26,436 bases of DNA, from contig JAZRIJ010000069.1 in the NCBI GenBank assembly GCA_045645205.1, forward strand, positions 1-26,436, in the 5' to 3' direction. Every line of letters starts with the position of its first letter. Position 1 is the first letter of the stretch. The position numbers and the translations under genes were made by a program. Positions 1-6,700 of this stretch are shown here, in pieces. The notes beneath the pieces are model-generated. The model was given only the letters and a program-made list of their open reading frames with translations. It was not told the origin of the DNA and searched no databases. The stretch is from RGIG1995 sp045645205 (GTDB taxonomy: Bacteria; Bacillota; Clostridia; Oscillospirales; CAG-272).

Positions 1-252
1 TTCATCAACGGCGGCGACGCCACCATCAACCCGCACTTTGATATTTGTTCCAAAGAGATCACCACGGTGGGCTCGTGGGTATATACCCTGCGCGATTACG
101 CCACCACGTTTGATTTCTTGAAGAGAGCTAAGGGTATCGGCTTGCCGATGCACAAGCTCATCACGCATAAATTCCCGTTGTCTCAGATCAACGAAGCCCA
201 CATCACCAACTTGAAGATGGAAGGCCTTAAGATCGCGATCATTAACGAATAA
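1..252 (+). CDS. Zinc-type alcohol dehydrogenase (MDR family), C-terminal part
   Basis: The reading frame is open from base 1 to the TAA at 250-252, so only the last 83 residues of a longer enzyme are present. The piece ends in a pattern (KLITHKFPLSQINEAH, then GLKIAI) typical of the C-terminus of medium-chain, zinc-dependent dehydrogenases of the threonine/sorbitol/alcohol dehydrogenase group; the Zn-binding and Rossmann segments lie outside the window. The stop is 18 bases before the first shell-protein gene, so it is probably co-transcribed with the BMC genes. Inference: it could be an NAD(H)-dependent dehydrogenase that recycles cofactor in or near the microcompartment. Substrate cannot be told. 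An apparent GTG start at 67 is an artefact of the truncation. Confidence 0.8.
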   Translation, partial: FINGGDATINPHFDICSKEITTVGSWVYTLRDYATTFDFLKRAKGIGLPMHKLITHKFPLSQINEAHITNLKMEGLKIAIINE

Positions 253-270
253 TTTTTGGAGGTATGAAAA

Positions 271-546
271 ATGGCACTCGAAGCATTAGGTATGGTAGAA
301 ACCCGTGGTCTGGTTGCCGCGATTGAAGCGGCGGATGCAATGGTCAAAGCAGCTAACGTTACCCTCATCGGCACCGAAAAGATCGGTTCCGGTTTGGTAA
401 GCGTGATGGTTCGCGGCGACGTCGGCGCTGTGAAAGCTGCTGTCGAAGCCGGTTCTTCCTCCGCTTCCAAGCTCGGTGAACTCGTTGCCACTCACGTGAT
501 TCCCCGCCCCCACGGCGATGTGGAAAAGATCCTGCCCAAACTGTAA
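271..546 (+). CDS. BMC hexamer shell protein (BMC-H, PduA/EutM-like) 1
   Basis: This 91-residue protein is a canonical single-domain BMC-H shell subunit. It matches the PduA/EutM pattern end to end: EALGMVETRGLVAAIEAAD at the N-terminus, the pore segment EKIGSG (about residues 36-41) followed by VRGDVGAVKAAVEAG, and the C-terminal HVIPRPHGDVEKILP. Six copies form a flat hexagonal tile with a central pore; tiles build the protein shell that encloses metabolic enzymes. The ATG is preceded by GGAGG with 8-base spacing. It lies in a run of dehydrogenase, BMC-H, BMC-H, BMC-P and aldolase. It differs from the second BMC-H at only about ten positions, so the pair is a recent duplication. The catabolic type of the BMC cannot be decided from the shell protein alone. 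Confidence 0.96.
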   Translation: MALEALGMVETRGLVAAIEAADAMVKAANVTLIGTEKIGSGLVSVMVRGDVGAVKAAVEAGSSSASKLGELVATHVIPRPHGDVEKILPKL

Positions 547-664
547 GTAGGCGGTGACGGATATGGCGGAAAAAGCCACACCCCAAAAGACAAAAACAGC
601 CACACAGGCTGAAACAAAAACTCAAAAAAATAACAGTCCCATAACTGTCAAGGAGGAAATTACA

Positions 665-943
665 ATGTCACAAGAAGCTTTAGGTATGATTGAAACCCGC
701 GGTCTGGTTGCCGCAATCGAAGCTGCTGATGCGATGGTCAAAGCTGCGAACGTTGCCCTCATCGGCACCGAGAAGATCGGTTCCGGTTTGGTGAGCGTTA
801 TGGTGCGCGGCGATGTCGGTGCCGTGAAATCCGCTGTCGAGGCGGGCGGTTCCGCCGCTTCCAAGTTGGGCGAGATCGTTGCTACCCACGTCATTCCGAG
901 ACCTCACGGTGACGTCGAGAAGATCCTTCCTTCTATTAAATAA
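665..943 (+). CDS. BMC hexamer shell protein (BMC-H, PduA/EutM-like) 2
   Basis: This is a second 92-residue BMC-H paralogue (EALGMIETRGLVAAIEAAD, pore EKIGSG, VRGDVGAVKSAVEAG, HVIPRPHGDVEKILP). The ATG at 665 is chosen because it has an AAGGAGG box at 650-656 and gives the standard family N-terminus. The same frame stays open upstream to about 554, which would add about 34 residues rich in Lys, Thr and Gln (alternative ATG at 563 with only a weak ribosome site); I do not use that start. Differences from copy 1 are mostly at surface positions and at the C-terminus (ending LPSIK rather than LPKL), so the two probably form mixed or functionally similar hexamers. Confidence 0.95.
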   Translation: MSQEALGMIETRGLVAAIEAADAMVKAANVALIGTEKIGSGLVSVMVRGDVGAVKSAVEAGGSAASKLGEIVATHVIPRPHGDVEKILPSIK

Positions 944-970
944 GCCGTTTCTCACATTGCGTGACTCGGT

Positions 971-1246
971 ATGATAGCAGGTAAAGTGATCGGCAACGTG
1001 GTTGCCACACGTAAGAATGAAAATTTAACGGGCAACAAACTGTTGATCGTGGAACCGTACAAGCAAATGTCTGTCGCCACCAAGATCATCGCGATCGACA
1101 ACGTCGGCGCCGGTATCGGCGAAGATGTGCTGGTCGCTCTCGGCAGTGCGGCACGCATCGGCTGTGCTATGTCGGATGTCGCGGTAGACGCCGCCATCAT
1201 CGGTATCATCGACGACGCAAGTCGTCTGTGCGAATTGTGCAATTGA
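971..1246 (+). CDS. BMC pentamer vertex protein (BMC-P, EutN/CcmL family)
   Basis: The protein has 91 residues and shows the family signature: MIAGKVIGNVVATRKNENL at the start, GNKLLIVEPY, then AIDNVGAGIGEDVLVALGSAAR and a final AIIGIIDDA. Five subunits form the pentamers that cap the vertices of BMC shells; without them shells stay open. It starts 27 bases after the second BMC-H gene. The ribosome site before the ATG is weak, so translation may be coupled to the upstream gene or deliberately low, which would fit the small number of pentamers needed per shell (inference). The unusual Cys residues (GCAM in the middle and CELCN at the end) are not required by the family. Confidence 0.94.
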   Translation: MIAGKVIGNVVATRKNENLTGNKLLIVEPYKQMSVATKIIAIDNVGAGIGEDVLVALGSAARIGCAMSDVAVDAAIIGIIDDASRLCELCN

Positions 1247-1279
1247 CACGCCCGTATCCATGCATTGGAGGAAAACCAT

Positions 1280-2227
1280 ATGTTAGTGAATATGAACGAG
1301 GTGCTCCGCCCCGCCAAAGCCAACCAATACGCCGTCGGTCTGTTCAACGCGGTAAACTTGGAATTGGCTCGCGGTATTATCAGCGCCGCCGAATCCACCC
1401 GCTCTCCCGTCATTATGGGTACTGCGGAGATCCTTCTCCCCTACGGCCCGTTGGAAGAGGTTTCGTACTACCTCATTCCAATGGCGAAGAAAGCATCTGT
1501 GCCGGTTGTCGTGCATCTTGACCACGGTCTCACCTACGACACCTGCCTTAAAGCGCTGGAACTCGGTTTCAGCTCCATTATGTACGACTGCTCCACCGAT
1601 TCGTACGAGGAAAACGTGCGTAAGGTGAAGGAAATGGCAGACATCGCTCACTCCTACGGCGCCACCATCGAAGGTGAGTTGGGCCACGTGGGTGACAACG
1701 AAGGTTCCGCCGAAGGCAGTTCGCATCTGGCCGACCCGTCGAAGTTCTTCACCGATCCGAAACTCGCTAAGGACTTTGTACAAAAAACGGGCGTGGACGC
1801 GCTGGCAATCGCCGTCGGTAATGCCCACGGCGCTTACAAACTGCCCCCGAAACTCGATTTCGAGAGAATCCGCACCATCGCCAAAACCGTCGATGTTCCG
1901 CTGGTATTGCACGGCGGTTCCGGTTTGACGGATAACGACTTCAAGCTGGCTATCAAAGAAGGTATCAGCAAGGTGAACATCTTCACCGATATCAACGTTG
2001 CCGCTGTCGAAGCCGAGTTCAAGAAGTTCTCGAGTATGGATAAGGGCTTGATCGACTTGATCCCCGCGGCTGTCGAAGCCGTAAAGCAGGAGAGCATGAA
2101 GAAAATGAAGCTCTTCAGCAGTGACGGAAAAGCCGACAACGCCGCCTCTTCCGCCGTCTCGGCCAATAGCATTGAGCTCCTCACCAAATTGGTCGCGGCC
2201 GAAGTCGCTAAATACTTGAATAAATAA
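1280..2227 (+). CDS. Class II ketose-bisphosphate aldolase (Fba/GatY/KbaY family) with C-terminal encapsulation-like tail
   Basis: The protein has 315 residues. The ATG at 1280 has GGAGG 8 bases upstream; a longer TTG-started frame has no support. Family motifs are complete: LDHG with Asp81 and zinc ligand His82, EGELG around 131-135, NAHG with zinc ligand His183, LHGGSGL with zinc ligand His211, and NIFTDIN around Asn233. The enzyme makes or cleaves a ketose bisphosphate (fructose- or tagatose-1,6-bisphosphate, or a related sugar phosphate) into DHAP plus an aldehyde; specificity is not readable from these motifs. After the barrel (about residue 282) comes an Ala/Ser/Asn-rich linker and a terminal amphipathic helix (SIELLTKLVAAEVAKYLNK, 297-315). 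This layout is typical of BMC cargo-targeting peptides, so the aldolase is likely luminal. It is the last gene of the BMC operon in this window. Confidence 0.93.
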   Translation: MLVNMNEVLRPAKANQYAVGLFNAVNLELARGIISAAESTRSPVIMGTAEILLPYGPLEEVSYYLIPMAKKASVPVVVHLDHGLTYDTCLKALELGFSSIMYDCSTDSYEENVRKVKEMADIAHSYGATIEGELGHVGDNEGSAEGSSHLADPSKFFTDPKLAKDFVQKTGVDALAIAVGNAHGAYKLPPKLDFERIRTIAKTVDVPLVLHGGSGLTDNDFKLAIKEGISKVNIFTDINVAAVEAEFKKFSSMDKGLIDLIPAAVEAVKQESMKKMKLFSSDGKADNAASSAVSANSIELLTKLVAAEVAKYLNK

Positions 2228-2239
2228 TCCTACAAAAAA

Positions 2240-2275
2240 GCGCGGGCAAACCGAATGGTTTGCTCGCGCTATTTT
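2240..2275 (+). terminator. Rho-independent terminator of the BMC operon
   Basis: GCGCGGGCAAACC (2240-2252) and GGTTTGCTCGCGC (2257-2269) form a 13-bp stem with one mismatch and a GAAT loop, followed by TATTTT. It lies 12 bases after the aldolase stop codon. Confidence 0.92.
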
Positions 2276-2277
2276 CA

Positions 2278-2306
2278 TTGACTTTTCGCATTTCTTGTTG
2301 TAGAAT
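2278..2306 (+). promoter_or_regulatory. Sigma-A type promoter for the Thr-rich lipoprotein gene
   Basis: TTGACT (2278-2283) and TAGAAT (2301-2306) are separated by exactly 17 bases, directly after the BMC terminator and about 33 bases before the lipoprotein start. The gene is therefore a separate transcription unit. Confidence 0.7.
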
Positions 2307-2338
2307 TATGTTATAAACAACTCGAACGGAGGAATTGT

Positions 2339-3592
2339 ATGAAAAGATCTGTCAAACTTACCGCGATGGTTGCGATCATCACACTGTGCCTCAGCCTGTG
2401 TGCCGCTTGCACCTGGTCGGAACCAGCCGGCACCACCATGACCAACGGGCAAGCCACCGTTACCACCACAACCACGCCCTCCGTAACAACGAAATCGCAA
2501 AACACTTCCCATAAGGAATCGGCGCAAGTGATGACAACAACTACCACAAAGCCGACTACCACACAATCCACGAACATCGCCCAACCCACAATCACCCACA
2601 AACCGTTGTTAACATCGATCATCACGAAAAAGCCTACCACCACGACCACCAAAACTACGACAACCACCACCAAAACTACGACAACCACCACGAAAAAGTC
2701 TACAACCACAACCACCACGCCTACACTCCCCCCAATCGACGATACCGAAGAGGGGATGACGTACAACTTCACGCTAAACGGTCGCGTTGTAAACTGGTTT
2801 GTAGAAGGTGATATGGTACACGCTATCTTTCAAAAAATCAACCGCTATGCGCTGTTCGACACCAATAAAGGTACTATCAAAACAGATGTCCAGTTGAGCG
2901 GTCGCCCCGCAGATTTTCATTGCTACGGCAATGAATTGTGGATCTCCTATCCCGATCTGTCTTGCATCAAGATCCACGATAAAACAACTCTGAAAGTAAA
3001 AGAGACACTGTATTTCGATCATCCCGTCTCTTCATTTGACGTGTACGACAACTACATTTTCTACACAGAGGACGATCAGCACGTAGATGCTTATCGGTAC
3101 GATATGAAAACCCGGCAAGAGACCAATATCCTACCGAATAGCGGATATTCCTTCTACCAAGCAGACGTGCTGGTGAATACAAAGGACAAACTGGTATACA
3201 TCAGCGAATCGGGTTCTTCCAGCAGTACAATGTTCTGCTACGATATAGAAAGTTTGACACTGCAATCCGTCTACAAAAAAGATAACTACGGATATTCAAA
3301 TGGTAAACGCACCTCATTTCTCCAAGGCGACTCGTTGTATTGGGGCGAGTTCGAATTAAACGCCACCCAAGTCTCGCGTGTAACCACACAGTATACCGGC
3401 ATCTACCCTTCCGGTATGCTCTATGTAGATGAGAACTTCGTAGCAACAACATGCGGTTTGTACATAAGAGAAACCGGTGAACAAATCTTACCTTACGATG
3501 AAATCGGACAACTGGATGCTTTCTGCATCACGGAATCCCTGAACATATTGGTTATCAAGGACGATATGCTCTCTATTGCCGTAATCCCGTAA
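2339..3592 (+). CDS. Lipoprotein with Thr-rich linker and beta-propeller-like domain
   Basis: The protein has 417 residues. A signal peptide (MKRS, then a hydrophobic stretch) ends at Cys24 in LCAAC, a lipobox-like site, so the protein is probably lipid-anchored outside the membrane. Residues about 25-130 are an extremely Thr-rich, Lys-containing spacer. Residues about 137-417 are aromatic- and Asp-rich beta strands with repeated blade-like units (for example YFDHPVSSFDVYDNYIFYTE), suggesting a beta-propeller like those in DUF5050-type surface proteins. No catalytic motif is visible. It has its own promoter and terminator and no operon partners, so its relation to the BMC genes is only adjacency. 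A GGAGG box sits before the ATG. Confidence 0.7.
   Translation: MKRSVKLTAMVAIITLCLSLCAACTWSEPAGTTMTNGQATVTTTTTPSVTTKSQNTSHKESAQVMTTTTTKPTTTQSTNIAQPTITHKPLLTSIITKKPTTTTTKTTTTTTKTTTTTTKKSTTTTTTPTLPPIDDTEEGMTYNFTLNGRVVNWFVEGDMVHAIFQKINRYALFDTNKGTIKTDVQLSGRPADFHCYGNELWISYPDLSCIKIHDKTTLKVKETLYFDHPVSSFDVYDNYIFYTEDDQHVDAYRYDMKTRQETNILPNSGYSFYQADVLVNTKDKLVYISESGSSSSTMFCYDIESLTLQSVYKKDNYGYSNGKRTSFLQGDSLYWGEFELNATQVSRVTTQYTGIYPSGMLYVDENFVATTCGLYIRETGEQILPYDEIGQLDAFCITESLNILVIKDDMLSIAVIP
2645..2686 (+). repeat. Two perfect 21-bp tandem units in the Thr-rich linker
   Basis: The 21-bp unit at 2645-2665 (starting ACCACCAAAACTACG) is repeated exactly at 2666-2686, and a partial third unit begins at 2687. 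The unit is seven codons, so copy changes keep the frame and only lengthen the spacer. Confidence 0.9.
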
Positions 3593-3604
3593 TAACAACA
3601 AAAG

Positions 3605-3642
3605 AACGCGGGCGAACCGTTCGGTTCGCCCGCGTTTGTTCT
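3605..3642 (+). terminator. Rho-independent terminator after the Thr-rich lipoprotein
   Basis: AACGCGGGCGAACC (3605-3618) pairs perfectly with GGTTCGCCCGCGTT (3623-3636) around a GTTC loop, followed by TTGTTCTGC and a T-run. The stem is closely similar to the one at 2240-2269. Confidence 0.9.
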
Positions 3643-3721
3643 GCTTTTTTGGAAAGGCAGCACAAATCCGAACACTTTTGATTTTTTGACCTATGTGTTC
3701 GAATCCCTGCATATCATCGCT

Positions 3722-4126
3722 TTATTTCCTTTTAGATTTAAGAGATTTTATAACTTTTTTACACAAAACCAATTCGCTTGTGAAATTTGAGCGTGCCCTA
3801 ATTATTTTACCGTCTATGTTCGTTTCAACAATTTTGTTGTGCCGTTTTTTCAATCTTTTATAATAGTCTTTAATTAATGGAACGAAACGAACATCCTTTA
3901 ATTTTTCAACAACCCAAAGATAAGGAATACCATAATACTCTTTTTCTTCTTCGAAAAGTTCAAAAAACCATTCATCAATTAATGCTTTTTCTTCATCAGA
4001 AAGGTTATCAAACTCTATAGCAGCATACTCAGCCGAACGCCCCATAGAAACACCATAGGTTTCGGGAGAAAAAGCATCATAAAATATTTTAAACTCTTTT
4101 GAAAGAGCATCAAAATCAAATGTCAT
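3722..4126 (-). CDS. Hypothetical protein, 134 residues
   Basis: I do not recognise the family. The chosen ATG (4126, MTFDFDALSKEF) has an AAGGAG box 8 bases upstream; the longer frame to 4192 would add 22 residues overlapping an upstream gene remnant. The protein is soluble, acidic in the first half (for example LFEEEKEY) and strongly basic at the end (KSLKSKRK), with mainly helical character and no signal peptide. The start lies only 19 bases after the stop of a C-terminal fragment on the same strand. That order (tail of a larger protein, then a small acidic protein) is like toxin tip plus immunity gene in polymorphic toxin loci, but this is inference from layout only. It lies in an AT-rich patch unlike its neighbours, suggesting transfer. 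Confidence 0.6.
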   Translation of the reverse strand: MTFDFDALSKEFKIFYDAFSPETYGVSMGRSAEYAAIEFDNLSDEEKALIDEWFFELFEEEKEYYGIPYLWVVEKLKDVRFVPLIKDYYKRLKKRHNKIVETNIDGKIIRARSNFTSELVLCKKVIKSLKSKRK

Positions 4127-4145
4127 TTTGTATTCTCCTTTGCTT

Positions 4146-4331
4146 TCAGAACTTTTTATTTTTCGGCGGAGTGTAAAGCACATCCGCATCACTGAACCTT
4201 GCTTCGTTCTCTTTTCGCTTGATTTGCTTTAGATGGTTACTTGTATCCTCATCCCACAATTCACGATGCTCTGCAAATGCTTTCATAATATCTTTAGATG
4301 TAGATATATTCAAAATCCTTGCCTTGTCATA
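4146..4331 (-). pseudogene. C-terminal remnant of a larger gene
   Basis: Read on the minus strand, 4331 to 4146 gives about 61 in-frame residues (starting YDKARILNISTSKDIMKAF and ending VLYTPPKNKKF) with sensible amino acid composition and a TGA stop. A TAG lies immediately upstream in frame and there is no start with a ribosome site; an ATG in another frame at about 4330 (GAGG box before it) reads only MTRQGF. The piece therefore looks like the end of a gene whose front is lost or frameshifted. Family not recognised. Confidence 0.5.
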
Positions 4332-4417
4332 CTATTACCTCAATATATTTGATGCTTGAATAGCTCAGTATTGTGCACCCGTAACCGTCGTACTCAGCAT
4401 ATCTTGGCTGACGCCGA

Positions 4418-4562
4418 TATGATGTTATGCTTCGCATAATGATGTTACTCATTTCATTCGCAATGATGCGATGTTTGCCCGAAAACATTAGCGAAGCGAC
4501 ATCATTAAGCGAAGCCGTCATCGTTAGTGTAAGCGACATCGTTTGCCGAAGGCAAATATCAC
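4418..4562. repeat. Cluster of short palindromes and GCGAAGC/GATGT repeat units
   Basis: The stretch contains perfect small hairpins, TTATGC-TTC-GCATAA (4425-4439) and TTTGCC-GAA-GGCAAA (4542-4556), and about three degenerate copies of a unit like GCGAAGCGACATCATTA (from 4490 to 4540). The units alternate in orientation, as in REP/BIME-type or mobile-element end repeats. It sits directly downstream of tRNA-Arg. A 79-residue frame on the minus strand across it is only translated repeat. Confidence 0.65.
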
Positions 4563-4572
4563 TCAAAAAAGC

Positions 4573-4592
4573 AAAAATTGTCTGTTAGACAA
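4573..4592 (-). terminator. Terminator of tRNA-Arg
   Basis: On the minus strand TTGTCT-AAC-AGACAA (4592-4578) is a 6-bp hairpin followed by TTTTT (4577-4573), 15 bases after the tRNA CCA end. Confidence 0.75.
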
Positions 4593-4606
4593 ATTGGGCT
4601 TTTTGT

Positions 4607-4683
4607 TGGCCCGCCCGGAGGGATTCGAACCCCCGGCCTTTGGAATCGGAATCCACTGCGATATCCAGCTTCGCCACGGGCGG
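4607..4683 (-). tRNA. tRNA-Arg (anticodon CCG), CCA encoded
   Basis: The minus strand folds as a full cloverleaf. The acceptor stem CCGCCCG/CGGGCGG is 7 bp. The D arm is GCGA..TCGC. The anticodon arm GTGGA-TTCCGAT-TCCAA has anticodon CCG at 4649-4647 and one weak outer pair. The T arm is GGGGG-TTCGAAT-CCCTC, the discriminator is G, and CCA is encoded at 4609-4607. It decodes CGG arginine codons. It has its own promoter and terminator. The sequence immediately 3' of it (lower coordinates) is AT-rich with remnants, consistent with the tRNA 3' end having been used by an integrating element, but I see no duplicated tRNA end. Confidence 0.95.
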
Positions 4684-4710
4684 ATGTCACTCGTAACAAC
4701 GAGCATAGAT

Positions 4711-4739
4711 ATTTTACACTTTTTTGAAACGTTTTGCAA
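4711..4739 (-). promoter_or_regulatory. Sigma-A type promoter of tRNA-Arg
   Basis: On the minus strand TTGCAA (4739-4734), a 17-base spacer and TAAAAT (4716-4711) lie just upstream of the tRNA. A small CTCGT-TGTT-ACGAG hairpin lies in the leader. Confidence 0.65.
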
Positions 4740-4773
4740 CCCCTAATTCACATTTTTTTACGTTTATACTCGC

Positions 4774-4802
4774 TTGCAACACGACACCAAATATGCTACA
4801 AT
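4774..4802 (+). promoter_or_regulatory. Sigma-A type promoter of ygiQ
   Basis: TTGCAA (4774-4779), a 17-base spacer and TACAAT (4797-4802) lie 20 bases before the start codon. This promoter and the tRNA-Arg promoter diverge from the same short interval. Confidence 0.7.
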
Positions 4803-4822
4803 AGACCCAAAGGGGTGATACG

Positions 4823-6682
4823 ATGCCGTTTTTACCGATCACAACCAAAGAGATGCGCGAGCGTGGATGGGACCGCGCCGATTTTATTATTGTCACGGGT
4901 GACGCGTATGTGGACCACCCCTCGTTCGGAACAGCCATCATCTCGCGCGTACTGGAACACGCGGGCTATCGCGTTTGTATCATCGCGCAACCGCGCTGTG
5001 ACGCAGATTACGCCCGCTTCGGTGAACCGCGGTACGCGTTTCTCGTCAACAGCGGTAATATTGACTCGATGGTGGCACATTATACCGCCGCCAAAAAACG
5101 CCGCAGTGAAGACGCCTACACCCCCGGCGGTCGCGCGGGCGCGCGCCCCGATCGCGCCGTCATTGTTTACAGCCAGACCTTGCGCCGCCTGTTCCCCACC
5201 ACCCCGCTCGCGATCGGCGGCGTGGAAGCCTCCTTGCGCCGCTTCGCGCACTACGACTATTGGGACGATCGCGTGCGCCCGTCCATTCTGCTGGACTCTG
5301 GTGCCGATCTCCTTATGTACGGTATGGGTGAAAAGCACATCGTGGAACTGGCAAACCGCCTGCGCGACGGCGAAAACATCCGCGATCTGACCGATATCCG
5401 CGGTACGTGCTACGCGGTGCGCACGGTGGATTATAAACCCGCCCCCGTCAAGGAGTGCCCCCGCTTTGAAGCGGTAAGCGAACCCACCGAACCAGGAAAA
5501 CGACTGTATGCGCAGTCATGCCGTATTCAACAACAAGAGCACGATGCGATGCGCGGAAAAGTCGTTATCCAACGCCACGGCGACCGTATCGTCATTCAAA
5601 ATCCTCCCTCGCCGCCGCTGACGACCGAGGAGATGGACGCCGTGTACGGCCTGCCGTTTATGCGAAATTATCATCCCTCGTACGAAGCGCAGGGCGGCGT
5701 GCCGGGTATTGAAGAAGTTAAGTTCTCCATCATTCACAACCGCGGCTGCATCGGCGCGTGCAATTTCTGTGCACTGGCGTACCACCAAGGCCGTTGCATC
5801 ACAGCCCGTAGTCACGAATCGGTGTTGGCAGAAGCCAAGCTGATCACGGCAATGCCCGATTTTAAAGGCTATATCCACGACGTCGGCGGCCCCACCGCCA
5901 ACTTCCGCTTCCCCGCGTGTGACAAACAACTTAACGTCGGTGTGTGCCCCGACAAAAAATGTTTAGCCCCCACCAAGTGCCCCGCCGTGCGGGTGGACCA
6001 CAGCGATTATCTGTCGTTGCTTCGCAAACTGCGCGCCTTGCCCAAAGTCAAAAAGGTGTTTATTCGTTCGGGCATTCGGTTCGACTACGTGATCTACGAT
6101 CAAGATGAATCTTTTTTCCGCGAACTGGTGGAACACCACGTCAGCGGGCAATTAAAGGTGGCGCCTGAGCATTGTTCAAACGGGGTACTCTCGTGTATGG
6201 GCAAACCCCCGATCGCAGTCTACGAGCGCTTTAAGAAGCGCTTTTACGAGCTCACGCAAGCCGTGGGCAAACAACAGTTCTTGGTGCCGTATTTGATGTC
6301 GTCCCACCCGGGAAGCACCTTGGCAGATGCCATAGAGCTCGCTCTGTTTTTAAAGCGCGAAAAGCTCCACCCCGAACAGGTGCAGGACTTCTACCCCACC
6401 CCCGGTACCGTGTCCACGTGTATGTTCTATACAGGGCTCGACCCGTATACGATGCAACCCGTGTACGTACCGCGCACCCCCAAGGAAAAGGCACAACAAC
6501 GGGCATTGTTGCAATATTTCCGCCCCGAAAACCGCGCCATTGTACTGGATGCGTTGCGCCGCGCCGGACGTACCGATCTCATCGGCAGCGGCAAGCATTG
6601 CTTAGTCCCGGCGCCGCCGCGTCCTGCTCCCGCACGGAACGCGCCGAAGAAACCCCAAAAACGTCGCAGAGCATCCCGATAA
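4823..6682 (+). CDS. ygiQ: YgiQ family radical SAM protein
   Basis: The protein has 619 residues and is a full-length YgiQ-type radical SAM protein. The N-terminal segment has the family pattern (FLPITTKEMRERGWD, then DAYVDHPSFGTAIISRVLE and AIGGVEASLRRFAHYDYWDD) of a cobalamin-binding-like Rossmann region. The [4Fe-4S]/SAM cluster motif CxxxCxxC is Cys309, Cys313 and Cys316 (GCIGACNFC). Further Cys clusters around residues 375-392 (CPDKKCLAPTKC) and KVAPEHCS in the core are also family features. The C-terminus is basic (KKPQKRRRASR), as is common in the family. The reaction is not established for the family. The ATG has an AAGGGG box with normal spacing. It is monocistronic and ends inside a terminator hairpin. 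Confidence 0.94.
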   Translation: MPFLPITTKEMRERGWDRADFIIVTGDAYVDHPSFGTAIISRVLEHAGYRVCIIAQPRCDADYARFGEPRYAFLVNSGNIDSMVAHYTAAKKRRSEDAYTPGGRAGARPDRAVIVYSQTLRRLFPTTPLAIGGVEASLRRFAHYDYWDDRVRPSILLDSGADLLMYGMGEKHIVELANRLRDGENIRDLTDIRGTCYAVRTVDYKPAPVKECPRFEAVSEPTEPGKRLYAQSCRIQQQEHDAMRGKVVIQRHGDRIVIQNPPSPPLTTEEMDAVYGLPFMRNYHPSYEAQGGVPGIEEVKFSIIHNRGCIGACNFCALAYHQGRCITARSHESVLAEAKLITAMPDFKGYIHDVGGPTANFRFPACDKQLNVGVCPDKKCLAPTKCPAVRVDHSDYLSLLRKLRALPKVKKVFIRSGIRFDYVIYDQDESFFRELVEHHVSGQLKVAPEHCSNGVLSCMGKPPIAVYERFKKRFYELTQAVGKQQFLVPYLMSSHPGSTLADAIELALFLKREKLHPEQVQDFYPTPGTVSTCMFYTGLDPYTMQPVYVPRTPKEKAQQRALLQYFRPENRAIVLDALRRAGRTDLIGSGKHCLVPAPPRPAPARNAPKKPQKRRRASR

Positions 6683-6700
6683 ATCGGGATGCTCTTTCCT
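6671..6700 (+). terminator. Terminator overlapping the ygiQ stop codon
   Basis: GCATCCCGAT (6671-6680) and ATCGGGATGC (6683-6692) form a perfect 10-bp stem with a 2-base loop, followed by TCTTTCCTTT. The TAA stop (6680-6682) spans the stem tip and loop, so the last codons of ygiQ are in the stem. It also separates ygiQ from the convergent S1 gene. Confidence 0.85.

Noticed and set aside
1283..2278. 331-residue frame antisense to the aldolase
   Set aside because: It is a shadow of a GC-rich gene; it has no start signal, and the plus-strand aldolase has all its motifs.
2240..3636. Two similar GCGGGC-RAACC hairpins as the ends of a transposable element
   Set aside because: Both are followed by T-rich tails right after stop codons and are self-palindromic, so they are terminators.
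3690..3712. GTGTTCGAATCCCTG resembling a tRNA T arm, possibly an attachment-site duplicate of tRNA-Arg
   Set aside because: It lies on the opposite strand to tRNA-Arg, and the acceptor stem and CCA are absent, so it is not a duplicated tRNA end.
4327..4566. 79-residue reading frame on the minus strand
   Set aside because: It only translates the palindromic repeat cluster, has no ribosome site and has a low-complexity sequence.
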